Source of the DNA: Cephalotus follicularis
Taxonomy: Eukaryota; Streptophyta; Magnoliopsida; Oxalidales; Cephalotaceae
Assembly: GCA_001972305.1 (NCBI GenBank)
Contig: BDDD01000708.1
Coordinates: 313,481 to 377,480 of the forward strand
Direction: 5' to 3'
Length of the DNA: 64,000 nucleotides
The notes under the pieces are model-generated. The model was given only the letters and a program-made list of their open reading frames with translations, did no database searches and was not told the DNA's origin. Positions 34,520-45,956 of this stretch are shown piece after piece (position 1 is the first letter of the stretch; the number at the start of each line of letters is the position of its first letter). The translations under genes and the position numbers were made by a program.

Positions 34520-35120
34520 CCGAGAGCGAGAGAGGAATTTGGAAGTTATCTGTGGATGGCTCATCTTGCATCACTGGCAATGGAGCAGGACTGGTATTGA
34601 TGAGTCCAGATGGTTGGACGTTGGAGTATGCTCTGAGGTTCAAGTTTAAAGCTACAAACAACGAAGCTGAATGGGAAGATCTGATAGCTGGGCCGACGAT
34701 CGCAAAGCACTTGGAGGTGCAAAAGATAGAGGCCTCCAGTGATTCTCAGTTAGTGGTTGGTCTAGCAAATGGAGAGTATCAAGCCCGAGAAGACCCAATG
34801 GCGAAATACTTATCCCATTTTTAGAGTATGAAGTCAGCTTTCAAGTTCCTAAGAATTTTGAAAGTACCCAGAGTAGAGAACGCCCGAGCAGACCAGTTAT
34901 CAAAACTAGCAACGACAAAGGAGCTAGAGAAAAATCAAACCGTGCTAGTGGACTACCTGGACAAGCCCACCATCTCTGAAGCAGATGTGATGGACATTGA
35001 CATACTGCAAGAGCCAAATTGGATGACTCCTTTCATCATTTGGCTGAGGAATGGAATTCTACCCGAGGACCCCGTGGAGGCGAAGAAGCTTGTCTACAGA
35101 GCAAACCGATTCCAATTCTG
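34520..35120 (+). pseudogene. Tat gypsy 2: second, archaeal-type RNase H
   Basis: GIWKLSVDGSSCITGNGAGL carries the first Asp. FKATNNEAEWEDLIAG carries the Glu and ASSDSQLVVGLANGEYQ the next Asp, followed by VPRVENARADQLSKLA. A second RNase H of this type downstream of the first is a hallmark of the Tat lineage. Confidence 0.9.
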
Positions 35121-36245
35121 AGATGGGATCCTTTATAAAAGATCTTTCTCTTTTCCTTGGCTAAGGTGTATGATCCCCTTAGAGGCCGATTATGCTCTGG
35201 GGGAGGTACACGAAGGAATTTGTGGCAACCATACAGGGGGCAGATCATTGTCTCATAAGCTATTGAGACAAGGCTACTACTGGCCGACTATGCATCAAGA
35301 TGCTATAGACTTGGTAAGAAAGTGTGACAAGTGTTAGAGGAACGCAAACATAAGCAGAAGGCCTTCTCAACCTCTAACGTCTATCACGGCCCCATGGCCC
35401 TTTGCACAATGGGGAATGGACTTCGTCGGACCACTACCCATGGCGACAGGCCAGAGGAAGTTTCTCATTGTAGTAGTGGACTACTTCACCAAGTGGGTGG
35501 AAGCAGAACCTCTAGCCACAATTACCGAGAAGAACACAGAGAGCTTCGTATGGAAGTCAATCATCTGTAGATTCGGAATCCCGAGGACAATTGTCTCAGA
35601 CAACGGTAAATAGTTTGATTGCCAAGCCTTCCGTGATTTTTGCAAAGAGTGGAGGATAGAGCATAGGCTTGCTTCAGTAGCCTACCCCCAAAGCAATGGT
35701 CAAGCCGAGGTGATCAACAGAGAAATCATCTCAGGCTTGAAAAAGCGCCTCGAAGACAGCAAAGGAAGATGGACAGAGGAGCTACCGAGCGTGCTATGGG
35801 CATATAGAACAACTCCTCGGACCACCACCGGTGAGTCCCCATACAGTCTATGTTTCAGAGCTGAAGCCATGATACCGGTAGAGATTGGCGTACAGTCACC
35901 AAGGGTGGTGTATTTCACTCAAGATAACAACGAAGAAGGGCTTAGGTGCCTCCTCGACTTGGTGGAAGAACTTAGAGATAAGGCCACTATCAGAGTTGCA
36001 GCCTACCAGCAGAGGGTGAGTCGCTACTATAACAAAAGGGTAAGCCCCAGACCACTAAGACAAGGAGATCTAGTCCTACGTAACTCAGCTGTTGCAGACC
36101 CCACCGGTACAAGTGGAATACTAGCCTCTACCTGGGAAGGGCCATACAAAATTAAAAGGGTCCTCCGCCCAGGTACATTCAAACTTGAAACTTTGGGGGG
36201 GTAGGGAGATTGCCAGAGCTTGGAAAGCCGAGCATCTGAGGAAGT
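35121..36245 (+). pseudogene. Tat gypsy 2: integrase
   Basis: The zinc-binding part has HEGICGNHTGG and later CDKC. The core has QWGMDFVGPLPMATGQRKFL (first Asp), FGIPRTIVSDNGK (second Asp) and YPQSNGQAEVINREII (Glu). After that come LWAYRTTPRTTTGESPYSL and a GTFKLETLGG end near 36200. Broken in a few places. Confidence 0.9.
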
Positions 36246-37258
36246 ACTATCAATGATTTTAAGTTGTACAAATTCAGATATCAATGAAACAGAATTTTTC
36301 AAAACTTGTGTTCGATATCATAGTTTCAATCTTGCAAGGGACCGGAGGTCCAATGTTCATGTCCTCGAACCTCTGAACAGCCACCGATCAACTCCCTCAG
36401 TCCTTACTTCAAACATGTCTGACCGCACTCCCAAGGGGGCATTCAGAGTACAGCCTGACACCAATCCAGTGCTTTCTAAGTTGTCTTACAAAGACTAGCT
36501 CCCAAGAGAAAGCAAGCACAAGTCGAGTTCTCGAACAGACTGAGGTAACAAACGTCCAAGGACGCACAAACAAAACCCTTCTTCCGAGGAGCACATAAAA
36601 GCCTCCTTCCGAGGAGCACCTTAAAGACTCCCTCCGAGGAGCATCTATATATTTATCAACAAAGACTCCTTCCGAGGAGCACCAAAAGACTTCCAAGGAA
36701 GCACCAAGACTCCCCAGGGAGCAAACACTGGTCGGCAACACCATAGGAACTTGACCAACCAGTCCTAAAATCTTGACTTGAAAGGCGAATCCATGGGAAC
36801 TCGCAACGATCAAGCTCGTCGGACTAAGCACTATAATACAAGTGTCCCTATGTGGACTGCAAGCTCAGCCGACCTGTCATAAAACCTAATGGGTCAGACG
36901 ATACCCTGCTCGCCAAACCCATAGGAACTTGTCCGAGCAGACCAAGAACTTAGTCTACGAATACAACAGAATTCATAAAGACTAAGTTACAATTACTTAA
37001 GCACTTTTGAAACAAAGTGTCCTATGAGGACTACCAAGCTTAAGCAATCTCATATATAAGGAGTCAATGACTTGGGCTAAGTTGAAATTCCTAAGGGAAT
37101 TGTCAACACATACATATACGCAGAGCTCAAGTACACAATACAAAAAGTTAATCAAAGGCAAGATCCGAGAACACGTAAAGGTCTTTCATTTATATATTAA
37201 AGAAATTACAAGTTTATCAAAAAATTTAAAACTATTACAAGATCAAAGCAAACACAAA
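36246..37258 (+). repeat. Tat gypsy 2 spacer with CTTCCGAGGAGCAC tandem repeats
   Basis: Non-coding. At about 36580-36720 there are five or more imperfect units of roughly 25-30 bp containing CTTCCGAGGAGCAC. CCGAGGA is also the dominant word of the LTRs. Two further imperfect blocks at 36730-36960 share CCATRGGAACTTG. Variable tandem repeats between integrase and the antisense ORF are common in Tat elements. Confidence 0.75.
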
Positions 37259-39696
37259 CTAGGATTCGGGAGGATCTTCGTGCTCGGACAGAGGAGCGAA
37301 GAAGGCATTGGTGGGAGGAAGAGGAGGAACTTCAAGCCCAGAGGAAGGGTCCATGAGAGTTGAAGAGGAAGGAATGACAGAAGAGTCCAATGCAGGGTCC
37401 GAGACCAAGGCAGGATCCGTGGGAAGGATAACCAAGTCTGGCGAACCGGTTATTGTTATTGTCAGGTCGTCTCCCATAGCAGACGAGATCCCCTTCTACA
37501 ATTTGAGACAAAGCTTCTCTTCCTCCTCATCAACTCCCTTTGGATAGAAATCAAATGTCTTGGCCGAGGGACCATATATTACACCATCCAGAGGAACGCC
37601 GGGACGGAGGGAAGAGATCCAGTTCCTGCAAGCATAGAAGCCCCGACGGAAGTACTCGGCCGCTTCCTCAAACACCGCCTCCTGAAACTTATCTAAGGCC
37701 TTGAACTCCTCCACGGAGGATCTCATCATCTCCTTGAATTCATCTGAGGACTTGAAGTCAGTCATGGCTTTGTTCCGTTCCCTCCTCAGTTGTTCCTCGC
37801 CCTTCCTCTGTTGGCGCTCAAGTTTTGTTTCCAGATCAAGGCACCTCTCCTTGGTACGGTCCAGCTCTGCCTCCAGCTCCTTCCTGTTAGCCTTCTCCTC
37901 CTCCAAATACTCAATTACTTGCTTCTTCTCCTCAACCAAGGACTCCTGAACCTTTAGAACCTTGTTCAGTTGGGCTTGGGCAGAGCGGGCAGTCTCCTCC
38001 AGTGTTGCCATGTTCGCCCTCAGCTCCCTGTCCCTCACCACAACGGCAGAGAAGTTGTTAACTAGCAGTTGAGTGTTGTACAGAGCCTGTCAGAGGAGCA
38101 TATATATCAGTGAGTGTGAAGAGAAAAGACAAAAGAAAAATTTGGGTAGCAGAGGAAGAATTTATGTACCCTCAAGTTGCTTCGAAGGCAATGGGTTACC
38201 AATTGCTCGTTGCACCATTTCTCCCTCGCCTCCATCTCCAAAGGAAAGAAGACCAGGCGACTGACCGCCTGAGGGACCCCAGGTGCATTCAAATGCAGTT
38301 TGGAGCAATCCATGTCCTCAAAATCGTTGAGCATGTCCTCTGCCTCCCGAGTCAGAGGTATAATGATTGGATCTTGAGAACTCGCTCTGAGGGCAGTGAC
38401 ATCCTCGACCTCCTTCCCCTTTCTGGCTCCCTCAGCACCCTTCCCCTTCCTGCTCTTCTTCATCAGAGGAACGTGCTCATCGGCGGGAGAGGTCTCATCT
38501 GTGGTCCTCTTGCCTGCCTCTCTCCTCTTCTCAGCAGCAATAGTAGGCATCCTAATGGGTGGAGGAGTCTTGGTCTGCGGCCTGGATCCCTCGGCTGCGA
38601 TGCTTTTCCCCTTTGGCTTTGACCCACCTGCAGCGGGGGCTTTCCTCTTGTCAGTAGCCTTCAAGATGGCAGAGAAGTCACGGCGAGGAGCCATTGCTGA
38701 AAGAAAACATAAAGATTAAGGTCAGAGATTCAAGATACAAGAAAAATGAAAATAACACTAAACTAAGCAGTGGAGGAGACAAAGGCTTTATACAGCTTTC
38801 CTTCGACACTGGGGGCATAGGACTATTTTGACCTCCCTCTCCCTCTGAGATATCCTTCTCAGCTTGTCCGAGTGGGATCCTTGGCCGAGGACCACGCTCA
38901 GCCCTGCCTGGAGTAGACGATCCTCACGAACGGTGGAGTTCACCTCCTCTGGCTCAATTTCCAGGAGTTTATTAAAGCTTATCTTCTCCGCCAAGGTCAA
39001 GCGGGACCTCTTATTCAGAGATGTCGTGTCTAGAGAATCGCACCAGGGAGAGGGAGTGAATCCTTCGAAGTCCTTTATCAAGAAATATCTCCTCCTCCAG
39101 TTTTTGATGGATTTGGTTGGGTTGATGAGAAGCTTTTTTACACCAGAGCGGGACTTGAAAAAGTACCCACTCTTCTTGGGCGTGGCCGAAAGGACGTGGA
39201 ACTCTCTAAAAAGATTCACTGTCACGTCCACCTCTGACTCAATACATTTGACGAGGAATCCGACTATGAAGCTCTAAGACTGAGGTTGAAGAAGTGAAGG
39301 ATGAAGACTAAAGTGTTCCAAGACCGAGATGGCGAAGGAGGGAATTGGAACCCTCAAACCATGAGAGAGCGCCCATTCGAAGATCACAAAAAGACCCTCT
39401 CTGCTCATGGTAACCATCCGAGGATCCGAGGGAAGGCTGTACGTCAGCCTGCGAGGAAAGTTGTATTTCTCAGAGAGTCTCTTCACCTCAACACGAGTAA
39501 GGGTGCTTGCCCCGAAACAAATTTTGGAAGTTGGGGGTGTAGCCCCGGCGGTAGGAGCAACAGGGTCACCCACCGCAGCCCCTAGGCTACCTTCAACACC
39601 AAGTGGTCTCTCGGTGGTGGGAACCACCATGGCCAAGGGTTCGACCGCTAAGGGAGAAGAAGAAGAAGACCCACTGGATTGTTCTTGACTAGCCAT
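37259..39696 (-). pseudogene. Tat gypsy 2: spliced antisense ORF
   Basis: Minus-strand exons. 39274-39696 starts MASQEQSSGSSSSS and contains LSEKYNFPRRLTYSLPSDPR and FEWALSHGLRVPIPSFAISV. 38788-39260 has VNLFREFHVLSATPKKSGYF and KNWRRRYFLIKDFEGF. 38107-38694 is lysine- and proline-rich. 37496-38041 is a coiled coil (LEEEKANRKELEAELDRTKE), and 37259-37477 an acidic tail. Splice signals are visible: donor GTATAAAG near 38795 with acceptor TTTCTTTCAG near 38703, and donor GTACATAAAT near 38170 with acceptor CTCCTCTGACAG near 38088. This is the PF04195-type protein known from antisense ORFs of Tat elements such as Grande; its role is unknown. Few breaks compared with gag-pol. Confidence 0.85.
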
Positions 39697-40211
39697 TAGC
39701 TTTAAACGAAGCAGAAATAGCTAAAGAAATCCTAGAACAACCTAGACCAGCAAGAAGATGATGGAAACTTACCAAAAACCTTGATAAAAAAGTGATGTAA
39801 CGAGGTTTTGAAAGCACTACAAATTGGGAAAGCTCTCAACGACAATACAAAGATTGGAGATTGAAGGAGTGAAAGGTTTGCTTCAAGAAAAAGATAACCT
39901 TTTATAGACCTGTAGCTCGGATCCTGGCCCTCCACACCGCACAGATCCAACAGCTGAGGAATGAACCGTGAAATCAGACGCGGGAGATGAAGAGACAGAG
40001 GTGGGAAACGCTCAGTTTATACCACGTGTAAGTCGTGTTCAATACGCAACTTAAATGCAATGATTTGGGTTTGCGACACAAGGCCCGTTGGCAGAGATAG
40101 ATCCAGACAGAAGGCAAGCTTCAATCCTCTGCTAAGGCGAGCTCAGTCTTGTGTCAGAGGATCATCAAAAGCAATACCTTTGACCTCAGCTCATTCACAC
40201 GTGGAAAAGCT

Positions 40212-40628
40212 AGTGTAAAGCTGTTTAGCATAAAAATGTGTTGTTTTTAATGCATTATTTGTGATATTTTTATGCTTGGAATAGACTACTTTGGTTGTGT
40301 TTTAATGATTTTCAGGTACAAGTGTTTAAAGACCAAAAGTGCAAAAATACTACTCAAAAGTGTGCAAAATTGGAGCTTGAAGTGTAAAGATTGAAGAAGA
40401 GCAAAATTCTGCAGAAAACAGACCAAAGAAGTCGACTCCTTTCATCGTTTAGTTTATTTATTTTATTTTGCATAATTAGGAGTAGTTTTTAATAGTTTAT
40501 CTCAAATTGTTATACTTCGCCTAGGTTGGATAAATTATAACTAGTTTACGTTTCCCTGTGTTCGACCCGTTACTGCATGATCCGTGCACTTGCGGCTATA
40601 AATATTAAAACATTCTTTTTACGTGAAC
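40212..40628. mobile_element. 417-bp insertion in Tat gypsy 2, class unknown
   Basis: AT-rich block bounded by direct repeats AAAAGCT (40205-40211 and 40629-40635). Outside it the gypsy text reads continuously (GTGGAAAAGCT then CAGCAGAGG). No ORF. The right half contains GTGTTCGACCCGTTACTGC and GATCCGTGCACTTGCGG, wording I associate with the LTR-to-internal border of Athila/Ogre-type elements, so it may be a small LTR-type derivative. Terminal inverted repeats are not convincing. Confidence 0.6.
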
Positions 40629-40723
40629 AAAAGCTCAGCAGAGGAGCCCAGCCTGGGCCACGACTCTCAGCTCTGATCCTCCTCCTCTGGCCAAGGTCAG
40701 AGCAGAAGGACCAGGGGGGCATA

Positions 40724-41595
40724 TGATATGGGGAAAATCTATTTATACTAAGAAGGACACGTGTCCTCCTCAGATGAAGCCATGTGTCCAGGGGGTTTTT
40801 TGAAGCTTACATGGACACGGATCAGAGGAGTCTTAGTAAGGTGAGTCAAAGAAGCAAGCGAGAAGACCCTCACTTGAAGCTAGAGCCGAGGAGTGCTTAC
40901 TTGGCCGAGGACGTCCCTTAAGGCACCTATGCCGAGGACCTCATCTTCGGCCGTATCAAAGGTAACCTCCTCCTCGGTAGTATGGCAGAGAACCCAATGT
41001 CCCAGGCACAAGTTCCAGACGTTGAAGACCTTGAAGCGAAAGAGAAGCAAGAGGCTCATCACCTCGGCAACAGTACCATGGTTCGCCTCCTCGGCAGCCC
41101 TGTTGCAGAGGACCTCCTCTTCATTTATGGAATAAGGCCATAAAATCATCCTACTTTCCAGGGATTCACCTTCTCCCAAATATGGAATATGAGATATAGT
41201 TAACTACCTACAAGGAAAGTAGCGACAAATCAGGTGGATATAAGGGAAATCCTGACATCCTCGGCATTTCCTTAGGGGACAGCTATCACCTCCGCATTTC
41301 ACGCTCAAACAGTTACAAACTAGCACTATAAATACAAGAATCAAAGACATATCTCAGGTCAGCCATTTTTACTCTCAAAAAACCTAGTTTTCTCTGTGCA
41401 AAGGCCTAACTTGAGTGTCGGAGTGTCCCCGGGAGAATAACCTCCTGGACCTTCAACGTGTTTGCTCTTCTGTGCAGGAAACGCACTCACAGTCATCTTC
41501 TACCTTCATATCGAAGCATTGAAACAGCGTTTCCCTAAAAAAAATCAAGTCCTTACACGTGGTGTAGTGTTGAGGGAAGGATTTTTACATCAACA
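40724..41595 (+). repeat. 3' LTR of Tat gypsy 2
   Basis: TGATATGGGG to CATCAACA, preceded by the polypurine tract AGAAGGACCAGGGGGGC (40704-40720). Followed by target duplication GTTTG. Confidence 0.93.
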
Positions 41596-42936
41596 GTTTG
41601 GTATGTTTATGAAACACTCGATTATTAGAGATATAAATGGCTGCTTGATTATCACAGTGAAGTGGCACTGTAGAATCAATAGAAAATCCAAAGTCAGGAA
41701 GGAGCGATATCAGCAATAGAATCTCAGAGACAAGATGTGCAATAGCTCTATATCCCGCATTTGCACTAGATCGAGAAACAACTGTTTGCTTTTTTGCTAT
41801 TCCAAGAAACGACATTCCGTCCAAAATAGACACAATACCCTATAGTAAAATGATGATCATCGACAGAACAGGCCCAATCTGCAGCAGAAAAGCCTCGAAG
41901 ACTAAGAGAGCGACCTGATCGAAAAAGAAGTCCAGAACTAGGAGCTTTATTGAGATATCTCAAGATGTGAATAACTGTTTCCCAACGAGGTTCTGTAGGA
42001 GCATGCATAAATTGGCTCACACAACTAACTGAATAAGCAATAGCAGGACGAGTCACTGTGAGATAAATTAACTTTCCAACAAGACGACGATAACGAGTAG
42101 AAGTAGAAAAAGAAGTATCAGATGTGAAGGTAAAGAATTTCACATTATGATCCATAGGAGTCTCACATGGGAAACAGCCCAATAAACCAGTCTTCGTCGG
42201 TAGATCCGGTACATACTTTCATTGGGAGAGGAAAATATCATTTTTCGATCAAGCTACCTCAATCCCAAGGAAGTATCTAAGAGAGCCTAGATCCTTTGTC
42301 TGAAACTGTGAAGCAAGATAACGCTTTATACGATAAATGCCCTGAGTATCCCTTCCAGTAATAATGATATCATCAACATAAACCAGTAATATAACAACTT
42401 CTTGATTACTGTGATGAACAAATAGAGAGTGATCAGCCCGATTGTGTTTGAAACCAATAGAACAGATAGTTGTGCTAAATTTGTCGAGCCAGGCACGAGG
42501 TGACTGTTTGAGACCCTAAAGATACTTATGTAAGTGACATACCAACTGCTCCCCCTGTCACTGAAATCCAAGAGGTTGCTCCATGCAGACAGCCTCTTTC
42601 AAGTCACCATGAAGAAAAGCATTCTTGACATCCAATTGATGTAGAGGCCATGATCGATTGGATGCCAAGGATATAATAATGTGAACATATGTGAACTTCA
42701 CAGCCGATGAGAAGGTCTCTCCATAATGAACTCTGAACTCCTAAGTAAATCCTTTTGAAGCTAATCAAGCTTTTAAGTGCTCTACAGGCCCATCAAGATT
42801 GTGCTTAACAGTGAAGACCCAGTGACAACCAACTAACTTACTACCTGCAGGGCGAGGAGCGAGGAACTAGTGACCAAGTTCTATTCTCCTAGAGAGCTTG
42901 TCAATTCATTTTTCATAGCAACAACCTAGTCAGGAT
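41596..42936 (-). pseudogene. Copia C: RNase H and RT
   Basis: 41585-41833 gives the RNase H core (VVSRSSANAGYRAIAHL, VPLHCDNQAAIYISNN). 41766-42182 gives RYRRLVGKLIYLTVTRPAIA, FMHAPTEPRWETVIHILRYL and FSAADWACSVDDHHFTIGYC. Near 42340-42380 lies the catalytic LVYVDDIII-like block. 42580-42900 has the RT N-terminal half in several frames (a QLDVKNAFLHGDL-like block near 42600-42640). Broken in several places. Confidence 0.85.
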
Positions 42937-44134
42937 TGAATATACTAAACTAATTAACTTTTTCGGATTATTCAAATTAAACTATGAACACAAAATAAAT
43001 AAGCAATCAAAAGTAAATAAATAAAGTAATTATGGACAAAGGGTTAGAGAGATGCAAACAAGAATTTATAGTGGTTCGGGAAAGATCATGCCTATCTCCA
43101 CTTTCCCAAGGTCCTCATTGAGATTCCACTAGTATTCCACCCGAATACAATCTCTGAATATTTTTACCAGGAGCTATTCGGTGCACCTTACAATTTTCTG
43201 TGATTGACCTCAATCACTAGGGTTCACCCCCCTTTCTCACTTAGGTTTCATTCCCCTTTACAAGTGTGGATTACAAATATGATATGTGTTTTGTGTAATC
43301 TCTCAAAAGTTTGATATAGCTATTATGATTACAAAAAATTGATTGCTCTCAAAATAGATGAAAGGATCTTGAAAAGGCTTTGGATGTTGATATGAAAGTT
43401 CAGGATTTTTTCTCTTGAAAATCTCTTTGCTTGTTTGATCTTAATCTCTTTTCAATTTCTTGTGTTCTTGTGTTTGTAGCTGATTTGAATTAATAGAGCT
43501 GATGTTTGGAACCTTGGGAATAGCTATTTTTGTCTTGGAACTCATTATTTCTGCCTTGGGAATTGTTACTTCAGTCTTGGGACTTGTTCCTTCAAAGATG
43601 GCGCATTAAAAATGTTGTCAGTAATTGTTTCTAGCCTTGCAAAGCATCGACGGAGTCCTTCAAAGTGTCGCTGCTTATGTGTCCGTTGGATGTTTGAATT
43701 TGAAATGTTCTTCTCAAAGCGCTGACGGTCTTGAATTTGGGGTCGACGGTTTCCCTCAAAGCGTTGACGGTTTGTGTTGAGCGTCGCCGCTTTGAGCAAT
43801 TTTAATTGGCCCAAAAGGTTCTGTTTTTAACCGCTAATATGAAGTGCTTAACCACTGACGCCTTAGCTCAAAGCGCTGATGCTTTCTTCAGAGCGTCGAC
43901 GTTTTGAGCAATTGCTCCTTTGCTCAAAATGCTTCAACTGCTGACGCTTTGGACTTGGGTGTCGAAGGTCTCACAAAGAGCTGACGGTTTCATTATGACC
44001 GTCGACGCTTAGACCTGTATCCGTAATTTCCTGTTTTGACTTTGCAACATTTTATCTTATCTTACACAAAAAGAAACTTTGTTAAATACAAATATGTTAT
44101 CATCAAAACCCGAATTGAGACATAAATGTCAACA
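42937..44134 (-). repeat. 3' LTR of copia D
   Basis: 1198 bp; minus strand TGTTGACATTTATGTC at 44134 to AGTATATTCA at 42937. Carries a palindrome array (43641-44013). The homologous part at 56046-56825 is shorter and differs by several per cent. Confidence 0.9.
43641..44013. repeat. GTCGAC palindrome array, copia D 3' LTR
   Basis: A dozen or more degenerate units, for example AAAGCATCGACGG (43641), AAGCGCTGACGGTCTT (43716), GGGTCGACGGTTT (43741), AAAGCGTTGACGGTTT (43758), GAGCGTCGCCGCTTT (43779), AGCGCTGATGCTTT (43876), GAGCGTCGACGTTTT (43895) and GACCGTCGACGCTTA (43999). Two sub-types alternate: GCGTCGACGC and AGCGCTGACG. Confidence 0.85.
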
Positions 44135-44345
44135 ATCTCCCTTTTTTTGATGATGACAAAATTTGCTACATTTTTAAACAAAAATTATACAAGTTAAAAG
44201 AATATAACAATAATGCATAAGTTAAAGGAACTCCCCCTTAATAACACATAACTCCCCCTTAGTGTGATAAGGGGTATTAACTTATCATTCTTCCTATATC
44301 TTCTCCCTTTGTATATTTTCTCCCCATTTTTGTTATCATTTCAAA
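44135..44345 (-). other. Multiple polypurine tracts upstream of copia D 3' LTR
   Basis: Besides the tract next to the LTR (complement of TCTCCCTTTTTTTG, 44136-44149), the minus strand has further purine runs complementary to AACTCCCCCTTA (two copies, about 44230 and 44251), CTTCTCCCTTTG (about 44301) and TTTCTCCCCATTTTT (about 44317). Multiplied polypurine tracts are a published hallmark of Sireviruses. Confidence 0.7.
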
Positions 44346-44607
44346 AAGGTTAAATCATAATATGAAATCAAATTCAAACTTAATAAAAATATCAAATTCA
44401 TAACATAATACTATTCAACTCACAATATTAAACCATTCAATCAAAACATCAAACTTACAATATTCAAATCGATTACAAACTAACAATTGTTTTCAACATA
44501 TTACAACTCAAATCAAAATCAAACTTCATAAACATATGACAAACTGTTTTTCAAAAACTTCAAACAAAATGAACAAAGATGCAAAATGAAACATGAGATG
44601 CATATTC

Positions 44608-45822
44608 TCAATCACCCATGGGATCATCCATGTCGCATTCCAAATCATTGGTAGCTCCATGATCTCTTTGATTCGCATCGTCATCTTGGCTCGAGGATGA
44701 CGTGATAAGTCTTTCGTCTCCAACCATCTCTTTCCCCGCAAGCCTTCTTGCAATCCTCTTTTGCCTTCTTTTGAGGGTTTGAACATCAACCTTTATTCCT
44801 TTGATTACTTCCATGAGTTCTTCAAATTGCGTTTTCAGCAAGTTGACATTCGGTGTCGGATCGATTTGTGGCTCGTTTGTGGCTTCTCCTTGAGCCTCCT
44901 CACCCATTTCTTCACCTTCATCTTCAATTACCATTTTTGAATCCTCTTCTCTAGGGATCCATGTCCCGAGCCTTTTATGCTTCTTAAACGCCATTATACC
45001 TAGGGTCTCTTTTCCTAACTTATCTGGACTTTGGAGTGAGTGATACAACTCTCCACTCAAATCTACTCCAAAATGCATGAGGATTTTTGTGATGATATTA
45101 CTATAGGGTAATCGAGCATTTTCCCTATTGTGCATAGCATGCATATGGTTGATTATAAGCATGGGTACATTAATCTTTTGACCCGTGATTATATGGAACA
45201 TCGTGTAAGCTTCAATATGGGTCACTTCATCAAAACCACCGGCCTTAGGTAATATATGTGTGTCTACGGCATGGTGTAGGAACCTATGGTGCAAGCTAAG
45301 ATTCCTAGTATACATTCATTGCATCACATGCGCGTTCTCACCAAATAGCATTCGCACATACTCTTCTTTGTTAAACTGATTATTAATTATCCAATTGCGT
45401 TGATTCCAACCCCTAGCACCTTCACATTGGATTTCTAGAATTGTAGCTAAGGTTGTGGAATTAAATTCTCTCTCCGTGTACTTAACTTTTGTGCACATGC
45501 TTACACTAGAACTAGAAAGGATGTTTACATAAAAATCATTCATTAAATTGGGGTAATGAGGCAAATTTATCCTTAACAATGGGGCTAATCCTTGTGCCTA
45601 TAACCATCCTACTATAGGGAATCCCTCACTATTGAAAAAGTCGAACTCAAGAGTTTTACCTACAAGGATCTTGCGTTCGAAATATGCCTCTGGATATCTA
45701 GGGACCGGAGGGAACTCTTCTGGTGATGGCAGCAGTACAGCTCCCCTCTTTTTCTTGTTGCCAAGATGCTTCGTTTTTGTTCTTGATCCTTGTCCAACCT
45801 CAATGTTCTTTGATTTAGGCAT
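44608..45822 (-). pseudogene. Copia D: extra ORF downstream of pol
   Basis: Minus-strand frames in series. 45598-45822 starts MPKSKNIEVGQGSRTKTK and includes YPEAYFERKILVGKTLEFDF. 45316-45579 has LPHYPNLMNDFYVNIL and RGWNQRNWIINNQ. 44608-45315 has the LPYSNIITKILMHFGVDLSG block, a glutamate-rich linker and a coiled-coil-like tail. The LPY-ILT-HFGVDL wording is that of the 'putative plant transposon protein' family (Pfam PF20167 style, from memory). It sits between RNase H and the 3' LTR in sense orientation, the position of the extra (so-called env-like) ORF of Sireviruses. I see no signal peptide or membrane segment. Broken in two or three places. Confidence 0.65.
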
Positions 45823-45956
45823 TTTCAGTATTTATGTGTGGTTTGCAAACGATTTTTGGCAAGAAATCACAACGAAATCGCTAGAGAAGGTTTAGGGATT
45901 TTAAATTTTGAGCTAAAAGTGACTAAAATATGAGGGAATCTGTTTGATAACCCGAT

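Larger units (their letters stand above)
29691..41595 (+). mobile_element. Tat-lineage gypsy element 2, structurally complete
   Basis: 11.9 kb on the plus strand with both LTRs, primer site, gag, protease, RT, two RNase H domains, integrase, a spacer with tandem repeats, an antisense ORF, and a polypurine tract. Perfect target duplication GTTTG at 29686-29690 and 41596-41600. The LTRs (870 and 872 bp) differ at about 15 of the first 240 bases by eye. It lies in the RNase H region of copia C, opposite in orientation. Gag-pol is broken in roughly ten places; a 417-bp foreign segment sits at 40212-40628. Confidence 0.93.

Noticed and set aside
37259-39696. Antisense gene as an independent host coiled-coil gene
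   Set aside because: It lies between integrase and 3' LTR of a Tat element and has the PF04195-type block typical of Tat antisense ORFs.
44608-45822. Extra ORF of copia D as a true retroviral envelope
   Set aside because: No signal peptide, membrane segment or furin-like site seen; wording matches plant transposon proteins.
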